The notes beneath the pieces were generated by a model. It was not told the DNA's origin, made no database searches, and saw only the letters and a program-made list of their open reading frames with translations. A stretch of DNA of 64,000 nucleotides from Thermodesulfovibrio sp. 3462-1 (lineage in GTDB: Bacteria > Nitrospirota > Thermodesulfovibrionia > Thermodesulfovibrionales > Thermodesulfovibrionaceae). This document shows positions 43,793-52,276 of this stretch, in pieces. The position numbers and the translations under genes are program-made. Location of the stretch: assembly GCF_040451425.1 (NCBI RefSeq), contig NZ_CP144374.1:496001-560000 (forward strand), in the 5' to 3' direction. The stretch's first letter is position 1. The number at the start of each line of letters is the position of its first letter.

Positions 43793-45543
43793 TTAAAGAA
43801 GACATTTTAAAAAGAGTTTTATACATTGACCTTACAAAGAAAAGATTCTGGATTGAGGAAAGACCTGAACTTTTCTCAAAATACATTGGTGGTACAGGAG
43901 TTGCAGTAAAACTTCTTGAAGAAAACTGTCCACATGATCTTGAACCATTTTCTCCTGATAATCCAATTATTTTTGCAGTAGGACCTTTAAACGGTCTTTT
44001 CCCGATAGCATCCAAAACTATTGCAATGTTTAAGTCTCCCCATACTGGAAATCTTGGTGAATCCCATGCAGGTGGAAGAAGCGCAATTGCTATCAGAATG
44101 GCAGGATATGGAGCAATTGTTATAAAAGGAAGAAGTGAAAGACCATGTTATGTTGCAATTCATGGAGATAAAGTTTTTTTCAGAGATGCTACAACACTGT
44201 GGGCACTGGAAGAATCAGCAGGAAGAATAATAAGAGCACATGAGCCTGGTGCTGGATTAAGAACAATAATGAGAATTGGACCAGCAGGAGAAAGACTTGT
44301 AAGCTTTGCCTGTGTAACTTTGGAAACTTACAGACATTTTGGAAGACTTGGACTTGGTGCAGTATTCGGAAGTAAAAATCTTAAAGCTATTGTAATATCC
44401 GGCAAAAGAAACCTTCCAGTTACTCATTTTGCAGAATATAAAAGCCTCTATGGTAAGCTCCTAAAAGAGCTTTTAGAATCTGAAAAAATGAAAAAATATC
44501 ACGAACTTGGCACACCTGCAAATGTGCTACCACTAAGTTTTTCAAAAGGAATTCCAATAAAAAACTTGCTTACAAATGAATTAACAGGTATTGAAACTCT
44601 GTCTGGTGAAGCCTTTGCTCAGAAACATCTTGGAAGGAGAGTTGCCTGTGCTCACTGTCCAGTTGCATGCATTCATCTTGCAGCATTAAGAAAACCATAT
44701 GAAGATGAACCTTATTTTTATAGAACGGTTTATCTGTCTTATGATTATGAGCTTATCTATGCTCTTGGTTCAATGTTAGCAATTACTAACTCTGAGGATG
44801 TTTTAAAACTAATCGAAGTAATTGAAGATATTGGAGTTGACGCAATCTCTGCAGGAGTTATCCTTGCATGGGTTACAGAAGCTTTTCAGAAAGGAATAAT
44901 AAATGAGAAACAAACTGAAGGAATTATTCCTGAATGGGGACATGCTGATACTTATGTTGAATTAATAAGAAAAATTGTTTATGGAGAAAGCGAATTTTAT
45001 AGAGACATTGCCAGAGGAATTGATTACGCTTCTTCAAAATATGGAGGAAGGCAGTTTGCTTTAACATATGGGAAAAATGAAATGCCTGGTTATCATACAG
45101 GATTAGGTGCTCATCTTGGATATTTATTTGGTGCAAGACACAGCCATCTTGACTCTGCTGGATATGCCATTGACAGAGAAGCAATGACAAAGCCTGTATC
45201 GCCAGAACAATTAGTTGAAAAAATTCTTAATGAAGAGCAGTGGAGACAGATTCTTTCAAGCCTTGTTATATGCTTTTTTGCCAGGGAGATTTATACTCCT
45301 GAGGTTGTAGTTAAATGTTTAAAACTTGCAGGATTTGATTTAACTGAACAAGAGCTTTTAAAAACAGGCAGAGAAATCTATGCAAACAAGTATCGCTTTA
45401 AAGTTCAATGTGGCTTTGATATTGAAAATTTAACTCTGCCAGAAAGAGTTTTTGAAACTCCTTCAAGCATGGGATTGATAGACAGGGAGTTTTCAGACAG
45501 AGCAATTGCATTACTAAAAGAAAATATCAAAAGTTTGTTATAA
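43789..45543 (+). CDS. Aldehyde:ferredoxin oxidoreductase (tungsten-dependent type)
   Basis: A 584-residue member of the AOR family that oxidises aldehydes to acids using bis-tungstopterin. The N-terminal domain has YIGGTGVAVKLL, PIIFAVGPLNGLFPIASKTIAMFKSPHTGNLGESHAGG and GYGAIVIKGRSE. Cluster ligands are in RVACAHCPVACIHLA, with a likely fourth Cys in SSLVICFFA. FGRLGLGAVFGSKNLKAIVISG is typical. ATG 43789 is chosen because it overlaps the ferredoxin stop and matches the family start (LKRVLYIDLT). The likely substrate is unknown. Confidence 0.92.
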   Translation: MIKEDILKRVLYIDLTKKRFWIEERPELFSKYIGGTGVAVKLLEENCPHDLEPFSPDNPIIFAVGPLNGLFPIASKTIAMFKSPHTGNLGESHAGGRSAIAIRMAGYGAIVIKGRSERPCYVAIHGDKVFFRDATTLWALEESAGRIIRAHEPGAGLRTIMRIGPAGERLVSFACVTLETYRHFGRLGLGAVFGSKNLKAIVISGKRNLPVTHFAEYKSLYGKLLKELLESEKMKKYHELGTPANVLPLSFSKGIPIKNLLTNELTGIETLSGEAFAQKHLGRRVACAHCPVACIHLAALRKPYEDEPYFYRTVYLSYDYELIYALGSMLAITNSEDVLKLIEVIEDIGVDAISAGVILAWVTEAFQKGIINEKQTEGIIPEWGHADTYVELIRKIVYGESEFYRDIARGIDYASSKYGGRQFALTYGKNEMPGYHTGLGAHLGYLFGARHSHLDSAGYAIDREAMTKPVSPEQLVEKILNEEQWRQILSSLVICFFAREIYTPEVVVKCLKLAGFDLTEQELLKTGREIYANKYRFKVQCGFDIENLTLPERVFETPSSMGLIDREFSDRAIALLKENIKSLL

Positions 45544-45549
45544 TTTCTC

Positions 45550-46831
45550 ATGCGAGAAAAAATTAAATACTGCATCTTTTTTCTTTTTATAGCGTTTTGT
45601 TTTACTAAACCAGCTTATGCAAAAGAGATTGTGGTTCTTACAGTAAATGGTATTATAAATCCGCCTCATGCTGAATACACAATAAAAGGCATTAAAAAGG
45701 CTCTGCAGATAAATGCAGAAGCAGTTATAATTCAGCTTGACACACCAGGAGGACTTGACTCATCAATGAGAAGCATAGTTAAAGAGATGCTGAACTCTCA
45801 AATCCCCATTGTTGTATATGTTTGTCCAAAAGGTGCTCGTGCTGCCAGTGCAGGTGCTTTTATAACAATTGCAGCTCATATTGCTGCAATGGCTCCGGGA
45901 ACTAATATTGGTGCTGCTCATCCTGTGGCAGTAGGTGAAAAAATGGACAAAACAATGGCAGAAAAGATAACAAATGACGCAGTTGCATATATTAAATCAA
46001 TTGCCAAACAAAGAGGAAGAAATATTGAATGGGCTGAACAGGCTGTAAGAAAAAGTATATCATCAACAGAAACAGAAGCATTAAAACTTAAAGTAATTGA
46101 TTTAATTGCAGAAGATATTGAAAGCCTCATAAAAGACATAGATGGATGGAAGGTAAAAACAGTGCGTGGAGAAGCAATTTTAAACACAAAGTCGGCAAAA
46201 ATACATAAAATTGAGATGAATTTCAGAGAAAGGCTTCTTAACTTCATAAGTGATCCAAACATTGCCTACATTCTTTTAATGATTGGCATTTACGGAATTA
46301 TTTTTGAACTAAGTAACCCTGGAAGCATTCTACCAGGTATAATTGGTGCGATTTCTTTAATTCTTGCCTTTTACAGTCTTCAGACACTTCCGATAAACTA
46401 TGCTGCTGCAGGATTAATTCTTCTTGGTGTTATTTTATTTATTCTTGAGCTTAAGATAGCTTCTCATGGATTGTTAACACTTGGTGGCATAATATGTTTT
46501 ATACTTGGTTCAATAATGCTTTTTGATACTGCGAATCCTTTATTTAAACTCTCTCTCTGTGATTATTCCTGTAACACTGGTAACAGCATTGTTTTTTGGT
46601 GTGCTTCTGAGGCTTGCATATAAAGCCCATAAAAGAAAACCTGTTACAGGAGTGGAAGAACTCATTGGTTTAGAAGGGATTGCAAAAACTGATATTGACA
46701 GCTCCTCAGGAATGGTTATGGTTCATGGAGAACTCTGGCAAGCTCGTTCAGATGAACCAATAAAAAAGGATGAAGAAATTGTAGTGCAAGACATAAAGGG
46801 ACTTACTCTTCGGGTGAGGAAAAAGAATTGA
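45550..46831 (+). pseudogene. NfeD-type membrane serine protease, frameshifted in a CT repeat
   Basis: The gene encodes a signal peptide (MREKIKYCIFFLFIAFCFTKPAYA), then a ClpP-class protease domain with probable catalytic Ser100 (RAASAGAF) and Lys149 (AVAYIKSIAKQ). Four membrane helices and a C-terminal OB-fold domain (GLEGIAKTDIDSSSGMVMVHGELWQARSD) follow. The frame ends at 46623 after a (CT)5 tract at 46549-46558. The continuing frame reads SVIIPVTLVTALFFGVLLRL and runs to 46831. One CT unit more would restore a 427-residue protein. The -10 TATAAT at 45539-45544 is five bases from the ATG and contains the AOR stop codon. Confidence 0.82.
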
Positions 46832-47790
46832 AGGCTCTTGTTACAGGTGGAACAGGTTTTATAGGAAGCCATCTTGTAGAGACTCTTTTAAAAGAAAATT
46901 ACGAGGTTTACTGCATAGTTAGAAATCCGTCCAGACTTCGTTTTCTTAAAGGGCTTAATGTAAAAATTATTAAGGCTGATCTTTCGGATAAAGAAAGCTT
47001 AAAAAAAATTGAATGGCATTTTGACTATGTGTTTAATCTTTCAGGAATAACAAAGGCAAGCCATCCAGAAGAGTTTTTTCAGTCAAACTACATTGGCACA
47101 AAAAATCTTGCTGAGGTAGTGGTTGAAAGAAACTTCGCTGTCAAAAGATTTATTCATGTAAGCAGTCTTGCAGCTGTAGGACCATGTCTGGATGGTATCC
47201 CTGTAACAGAAGATACAGAGCCATCTCCTGTATCTGAGTATGGAAGGAGCAAGCTTCTTGGAGAGCAGGCTGTTAAATTTTTCAAGGATAAAATACCCAT
47301 TACGATAATAAGACCTCCTGCGGTGTATGGTCCAAGAGACAGTGATTTTCTTACATTTTTTAAAATGATTAAGGCAGGAATTGTTTTATATCTTACGAAA
47401 GGCATCTATTCAATGATATATGTGGATGACCTTGTAAGAGGTATAATTAATGCATCAAAAATAGATAAAGCAACTGGAGAGACCTTTTTCATTGCAGATG
47501 CTCAACCATACAATACTGACGAAATAGTTGAAGCTATATCAAAAGCTTTAGGTAAAAAACCTGTTAAGATAAAAATTCCTCGGGCAATTGGCATGTTTTT
47601 CATAAGAGTCTTTCAAAAATTTGACAAAAAAAGTATAATAAATAGCGATAAACTTCAGGAGCTTATCCAGCCATGCTGGGTTTGCTCTACGAAAAAAGCC
47701 GAGCAGTTGCTCGGATTCAAAACAAAAACTAAGTTAAAGGAAGGGATGGAATGGACAGCAAAGTGGTACAGAATGAATCAATGGATATAA
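46828..47790 (+). CDS. NAD-dependent epimerase/dehydratase-family (extended SDR) oxidoreductase
   Basis: A 320-residue extended SDR. It has [58 protein letters not shown], and YGRSK as the YxxxK pair. The start is TTG 46828 with GAGGA upstream, overlapping the nfeD stop. The substrate is not evident. Relatives next to serine-palmitoyltransferase-like genes reduce 3-oxo-sphinganine-type compounds in some bacteria, and such a gene follows here with a 40-nt overlap. Confidence 0.85.
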   Translation: MKALVTGGTGFIGSHLVETLLKENYEVYCIVRNPSRLRFLKGLNVKIIKADLSDKESLKKIEWHFDYVFNLSGITKASHPEEFFQSNYIGTKNLAEVVVERNFAVKRFIHVSSLAAVGPCLDGIPVTEDTEPSPVSEYGRSKLLGEQAVKFFKDKIPITIIRPPAVYGPRDSDFLTFFKMIKAGIVLYLTKGIYSMIYVDDLVRGIINASKIDKATGETFFIADAQPYNTDEIVEAISKALGKKPVKIKIPRAIGMFFIRVFQKFDKKSIINSDKLQELIQPCWVCSTKKAEQLLGFKTKTKLKEGMEWTAKWYRMNQWI

Positions 47791-48977
47791 GAAAAACGGA
47801 TCCTTTTGAGAAGTGTTTTAAATTTAAAGAACAACTCCAGAAGATCCAATCCATGGGTATTTATCCTTACTTCAGAATGATTGAATCTGCTCAAGGACCA
47901 GAAGTAATAATGAATGGCCGAAAAATGATTATGATTGGATCAAACAACTATCTTGGGCTTACAAATCATCCAAAGGTTAAAGAAGCTGCAATCAATGCAA
48001 TTAAAAAATATGGAACTGGATGTGCAGGCTCAAGATTTCTTAACGGAACTCTTGACATTCATGTAGAACTTGAAGAGAAACTGGCAAAATTTACAAGAAA
48101 GGAAGCTGCTCTTGTCTTTACCACTGGATTTCAAGTAAATCTTGGAGTAATTTCATCATTGATCGGGAAAGATGATGTTGTAATAATTGATAAAATGGAC
48201 CATGCGAGCATTGTTGACGGATGCCGTCTCTCCTTTGGTGAAGTAAAAAGATACAAGCATAATGACATGGAAGATCTTGAAAGAATTCTTAAGGAAACTG
48301 AAGGAAAATCTAAACTTGTTGTAGTTGACGGTGTATTTAGTATGGAAGGTGATATAGTGAAGCTTCCTGAAGTTGTAGCTTTATGCAAAAAATATGGTGC
48401 AAGGGTAATGGTTGATGATGCCCATGGAATTGGTGTTCTTGGTAAAACAGGGCGTGGAACCGTGGAACATTTTGAACTGGAAAAAGATGTTGACCTTATA
48501 ATGGGAACATACAGCAAGTCTCTTGCCTCAATTGGCGGATTTATAGCAGGCGATAAAGATGTTATAAACTATATCAAGCATTTTGCGAGAGCATTCATTT
48601 TTAGTGCAAGCCCTCCACCTGCATCAGTTGCTGCAGTTTCAGCAGCAATTGACATAATTGAAAACGAACCAGAAAGAAGAGAGCAACTCTGGAAAAACAC
48701 AAATAAAATGTTAAAAGGATTTAAAGAACTGGGTTTTGATATCGGAGTAGCAGAAACACCGATAATTCCTGTAATTGTAGGAGATGATGAGCTTGCATTC
48801 AAGTTTGTTATGATGCTTCAGCAAGAGGGAATTTTTGCAAATGTAGCAGTTTCTCCTGCTGTTCCACCTGGAAAAGCGCTCATAAGAACAAGTTATATGG
48901 CAACTCATACAGATGAACACCTTGATAAAGTTCTTGAGGCATTTCATAAGGTTGGAAAAGCATTGGGAGTAATTTAG
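47751..48977 (+). CDS. Alpha-oxoamine synthase (KBL/BioF/serine palmitoyltransferase family)
   Basis: PLP enzyme that condenses an amino acid with an acyl thioester, with loss of CO2. The 408 residues have [73 protein letters not shown], and the PLP lysine in [13 protein letters not shown] (Lys256). The NNYLGL/GIYPYFR style resembles bacterial serine palmitoyltransferases as much as glycine C-acetyltransferase or BioF. ATG 47781 is an alternative start. The overlap with the SDR gene suggests a shared pathway. Confidence 0.82.
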   Translation: MDSKVVQNESMDIRKTDPFEKCFKFKEQLQKIQSMGIYPYFRMIESAQGPEVIMNGRKMIMIGSNNYLGLTNHPKVKEAAINAIKKYGTGCAGSRFLNGTLDIHVELEEKLAKFTRKEAALVFTTGFQVNLGVISSLIGKDDVVIIDKMDHASIVDGCRLSFGEVKRYKHNDMEDLERILKETEGKSKLVVVDGVFSMEGDIVKLPEVVALCKKYGARVMVDDAHGIGVLGKTGRGTVEHFELEKDVDLIMGTYSKSLASIGGFIAGDKDVINYIKHFARAFIFSASPPPASVAAVSAAIDIIENEPERREQLWKNTNKMLKGFKELGFDIGVAETPIIPVIVGDDELAFKFVMMLQQEGIFANVAVSPAVPPGKALIRTSYMATHTDEHLDKVLEAFHKVGKALGVI

Positions 48978-49023
48978 AGTTTTTGAAATTTATATTCACT
49001 GCGAAAAAATAGTATACTAAATT

Positions 49024-49830
49024 ATGCTATTCAGCAGTGAAATAATTGAAGAACTTGAAAAGCTTGATCCGCATATAAGGTCTGCTTTTCTGAAAATTCT
49101 TAAACTTATTGAAAAGGCAATAGGTGAAGTAGTAAAACGTGAAGATTTTCTTGAACTTAAAAAAGAAGTTGAAAGACTGGCAAACATTGTAACTGAACTT
49201 GCTGAAGCCCAAAGAAAATCCGAACAAAGACTTACCCGAATTGAACAAACTATTGCTGAACTTGCTGAAGCCCAAAAACGCACTGAAGAAAGACTTAACG
49301 AACTTGCTGAAGCCCAAACAAAATCCGAACAAAGACTTACCCGAATTGAACAAACTATTGCTGAACTTGCTGAAGCCCAAAAACGCACTGAAGAAGAACT
49401 GAGACAACTTATAGGTGAACACAAGAAAACAAGAGAGCAACTTGGAGGACTCACTCACACAGTAGGTTATGTTCTTGAAGACAGAGCATACAAAGGACTA
49501 CCTGAACTAATAAAAAGAGATTTTGCTCTGCAAACCATAGATTTTATTAAAAGAGACTACATTGAAATTTCACCAAACAGATACGAAGAGATAAACATCT
49601 TTGGCAAAGGTAGAACAGACGGTAAAGAAAAATGGATACTCGGAGAATGCAAAACCCAGCTTAAAAAGACAGACATAGACAGCTTTCTCAACAAAATCAA
49701 AAAAATTGAATCACTTCTCAAAGGAGAAAAAATACTCATAACAGTTACCTATCAGGCATCACCACCTGTGAGACAGTATGCTCAAGAAAAAGGCGTAAAA
49801 ATTTACTTCTCCTATGAAATGCCTCTATAA
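49024..49830 (+). CDS. Coiled-coil protein with C-terminal nuclease-like domain (DUF3782-like)
   Basis: A 268-residue protein. Residues 1-45 are helical (EIIEELEKLDPHIRSAFLKI). Residues about 46-140 form a repetitive coiled coil (ELAEAQRKSEQRLTRIEQTI). Residues about 150-268 look like a small alpha/beta fold with GRTDGKEKWILGECKTQLKK and ITVTYQASPPVRQYAQEKGVKIYFSYEM, which could be a PD-(D/E)xK core (D in GRTDG, ExK in GECK). Its function is unknown. TATACT at 49013-49018 lies five bases from the ATG and there is no ribosome-binding site. Confidence 0.7.
   Translation: MLFSSEIIEELEKLDPHIRSAFLKILKLIEKAIGEVVKREDFLELKKEVERLANIVTELAEAQRKSEQRLTRIEQTIAELAEAQKRTEERLNELAEAQTKSEQRLTRIEQTIAELAEAQKRTEEELRQLIGEHKKTREQLGGLTHTVGYVLEDRAYKGLPELIKRDFALQTIDFIKRDYIEISPNRYEEINIFGKGRTDGKEKWILGECKTQLKKTDIDSFLNKIKKIESLLKGEKILITVTYQASPPVRQYAQEKGVKIYFSYEMPL
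49195..49404 (+). repeat. Tandem 105-nt repeat (two units) in the coiled-coil gene
   Basis: Unit 1 begins with GAACTTGCTGAAGCCCAA at 49195 and unit 2 at 49300, nearly identical over about 100 nt. Each unit also contains an inner copy of the same 18 bases 63 nt downstream (49258 and 49363). The period of 35 residues is five heptads, so whole units can be gained or lost without breaking the coiled coil. Confidence 0.88.
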
Positions 49831-49837
49831 TTAAAAA

Positions 49838-50329
49838 TTATCTTGCATAAATAGCTTCAACTCTGGAACGAGTGTTTTCCGGTCCTTCTGCTTCTGAAAT
49901 TATAGTATAAATATAACCTTTGTAACCTGCGCCTGATTTTGAATAGGCAACTCCTGTTACTTCATATCCTGGTAAAGTTTTATATGCACTTAAACACACT
50001 GTAATTTTGTTTTTAAAAAGCCTATCACTTCCATAAAGTTTAAAATTAATCTCAATAGGCTGAGATGTGCACTCTCCAAGACTGTATTCATTAAATGAAC
50101 CTGATTGAATCATTATTACCGCAGAATGAACTCCTCCAGCTGCTGCATCTCTCACTGAAGCATATGTTTTTATTGTCTGAGATGAGCCAAGCAGTTTTAT
50201 AAGGGCAAAATAAAGTCCTGCCAGTGCTAACAATGCAAAAAGAGCTATAAGGATCGCAGAAAAAAGAGCCATTCCTCTATTGTTTATTGATAATTGTTTA
50301 ATGAAATATCTTGCTCTATAACCTTCCAT
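49838..50329 (-). CDS. PilX-like minor pilin component of type IV pili
   Basis: A 163-residue protein with a hydrophobic N-terminal helix after NNRGMALFSAILIALFALLALAGLYFAL, the PilX_N style. It lacks the Glu5 of true major pilins. The rest is a small extracellular domain with two cysteines (LGECTSQ, ITVCLSAY). It is the last gene of the minor pilin operon and starts 46 nt inside the PilW-like gene. The exact start codon is uncertain. Confidence 0.75.
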   Translation of the reverse strand: MEGYRARYFIKQLSINNRGMALFSAILIALFALLALAGLYFALIKLLGSSQTIKTYASVRDAAAGGVHSAVIMIQSGSFNEYSLGECTSQPIEINFKLYGSDRLFKNKITVCLSAYKTLPGYEVTGVAYSKSGAGYKGYIYTIISEAEGPENTRSRVEAIYAR

Positions 50330-51210
50330 CTATACCACCTCCCTGTATTATTCCACCATGTAGGATCTATATTAGGACCTCCTCCGCATAATGTACTAAA
50401 CCCTGGTTGAGCTGACGGAGTACTCTGAGCTGAACCAACCTGAAAAATCAGGCATATTCGAAATAACTTAAGATTATGATTTTGAATATCCGAAGAAGAA
50501 ACCGCATCTTGATAGTTAATTGAATTACCCCTCTGTATTCCTGCTTTGACTCTAAATCCATTGGGGAAAACGCAGGAGATAACTGGCTGTTTTGCCTGAT
50601 AACCAGGCTGCCCTTGTGTTCCAAGAGTTTTAGTAAGATTCCATGTTCCACTGGCGCATTCCTTAGGTAAGTTTGTCTGCGTAAGATTATAAATAACCAT
50701 AAAAGATTGAGGATATTTATAATCATCGTTTGTTGTAGCATAAAAAGCAATCCCACTCATACCTGTTAAATCACTGCATAAATAGTCAGAATTTGATGGA
50801 CATAAATTTGTTTTATTTACAGGATCAAGGACAATATACCATGCACTGGGAAACTCACAGTTCTGTCCTAAAAAATTCTTACTTTGTATTGTTAATGTAC
50901 CATTCTTCACTACTGCCCAGCATCCTGACCATCTTTCTGCCCTTGAAGCTAAAGAAGGAAATTGTAAAGTCCCTCCAGATATTGTTGTGTTAGATGCCAA
51001 TGTATTAGCATCAATTCCAAAGCCTGCGGACTCAACATCTTTTAAAAGTTGATTTACAAGCACAGCTACATCAGACTCCTGCTTTGCAAACAAGTGCCTT
51101 GTTACATTTTCCTTTGCTATAAAGCGATAAGCAGAAATAATCCCTCCAGCCAGAATCCCCATTATAGCAATAACAATAAGGATTTCAACAATTGAATACC
51201 CTTTTTTCAT
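50284..51210 (-). CDS. PilW-like minor pilin
   Basis: Type IV prepilin: MKKG|YSIVEILIVIAIMGILAGGII, with the PilD cleavage site after Gly4 and Glu5 of the mature protein present. The large extracellular part (308 residues in all) has the cysteine-rich, LLKDVESAGFG-containing form of PilW proteins, which prime pilus assembly with PilV, PilX, FimT and PilY1. It overlaps the PilV-like gene by 4 nt. Confidence 0.83.
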   Translation of the reverse strand: MKKGYSIVEILIVIAIMGILAGGIISAYRFIAKENVTRHLFAKQESDVAVLVNQLLKDVESAGFGIDANTLASNTTISGGTLQFPSLASRAERWSGCWAVVKNGTLTIQSKNFLGQNCEFPSAWYIVLDPVNKTNLCPSNSDYLCSDLTGMSGIAFYATTNDDYKYPQSFMVIYNLTQTNLPKECASGTWNLTKTLGTQGQPGYQAKQPVISCVFPNGFRVKAGIQRGNSINYQDAVSSSDIQNHNLKLFRICLIFQVGSAQSTPSAQPGFSTLCGGGPNIDPTWWNNTGRWYRWKVIEQDISLNNYQ

Positions 51211-51818
51211 TTCTTCTCCTTAATTACCAGAGTTGCCATTTTCTTAAGTTCATCTGTAAATGGCTCAAAATACCATACCATTACTGATGCTGCCTTGCCA
51301 GTTTCTCTTCCATAATCATCCACCATTCTTGCGATATTGACTGCTACATAAATTCGTCTTCCTGAAAATCCCTCATATGTGCATACTGGAAGTGTTGTAG
51401 GACAGTTGCCTCCTTTGCAAGAACATTGTGCGCCAGCATTGTTTGCTGATGGATAAAGCCTTAGATTGGAAGAAACATTAATTGGATTAGAAAGAGTTGG
51501 TGAGCCTATGTCGTAAAACTCTGGGTGTTGTTCAAAAAAAACGCATGATGTAGAGCTACATTGAACATTATTCCACTCAGATTTATTTGTATAAAGTATT
51601 GATGTAATACCACTTCCATCGCTTGCATAGGGAAGAGTCTCAATATAAGATGCAAATTGTCTTGATATCTCAGTTGCTCTGTCCTTCATTTTTGCTCTTG
51701 TAGTGAATTTTTCGTATTCAAGAATACCTTTTAAAAGCCCGAGCATGACAACTAAAACAATAATCGTTGCAATCAAAAGTTCAATCAATGTAAAGCCTTT
51801 GCTATTTAATCTGGACAT
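51207..51818 (-). CDS. PilV-like minor pilin
   Basis: Prepilin signal NSKG|FTLIELLIATIIVLVVMLGLLKGI, with mature Glu5. I start at ATG 51818 (MSRLNSKG) because a start further upstream at 51860 would add 14 charged residues inside the FimT-like gene. The mature domain has several cysteines (CSSTSC, CSCKGGNC). It lies between the FimT- and PilW-like genes, with overlaps on both sides. Confidence 0.82.
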   Translation of the reverse strand: MSRLNSKGFTLIELLIATIIVLVVMLGLLKGILEYEKFTTRAKMKDRATEISRQFASYIETLPYASDGSGITSILYTNKSEWNNVQCSSTSCVFFEQHPEFYDIGSPTLSNPINVSSNLRLYPSANNAGAQCSCKGGNCPTTLPVCTYEGFSGRRIYVAVNIARMVDDYGRETGKAASVMVWYFEPFTDELKKMATLVIKEKK

Positions 51819-52276
51819 TTCTCTGTCTCTACTCTTATTCTTCCATACCGAGAGATGCATATTAATCTTGTTGATCCTCTATCATTTCTGAGCGTAATAC
51901 TGCTACTACCAAGTCCACAGCTGGTATTATAACAATATCCTCTTCTGTCAAAAACCACAGTTAATGTATCTGCTGAAATCCCGGTTAAAAAATTATTTCT
52001 ACTGACAATAGTATCATTATCAGTTAATTGACAATCTCCATCATCTTTAAATATTATATAGTTTTTTACATCAATTTTTATTCCGTGAGGCTCTTTTGCT
52101 ATTGACTGTGACCTTATCCAGCTTATTTCATCTGCAAGCATGTTTGCCTGACGCACAAGCTCTCTTTCTGCTTTATATCTTGCATATTGAGAAATACCCA
52201 CATACATAAGAATTGACAGAATAGCAAAACTCACCAAAAGCTCAAAAAGGCTGAATCCTGCTATTTTTCTATCCAT
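51806..52276 (-). CDS. FimT/GspH-like minor pilin
   Basis: A 156-residue prepilin: MDRKIAG|FSLFELLVSFAILSILMYVGI, with Glu5. LADEISWIRSQSIAKEPHGIKID is the usual GspH/FimT helix and strand, and FDRRGYCYNTS and RYGRIRVE end the domain. It overlaps the pilY1 stop region by 16 nt. It is the first pilin after pilY1 in the operon. Confidence 0.82.
   Translation of the reverse strand: MDRKIAGFSLFELLVSFAILSILMYVGISQYARYKAERELVRQANMLADEISWIRSQSIAKEPHGIKIDVKNYIIFKDDGDCQLTDNDTIVSRNNFLTGISADTLTVVFDRRGYCYNTSCGLGSSSITLRNDRGSTRLICISRYGRIRVETEKCPD

Noticed and set aside
49027-49458. Long antisense frame opposite the coiled-coil gene
   Set aside because: The repeat composition keeps several frames open. 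Only the plus frame gives a sensible heptad protein that continues into a globular domain.
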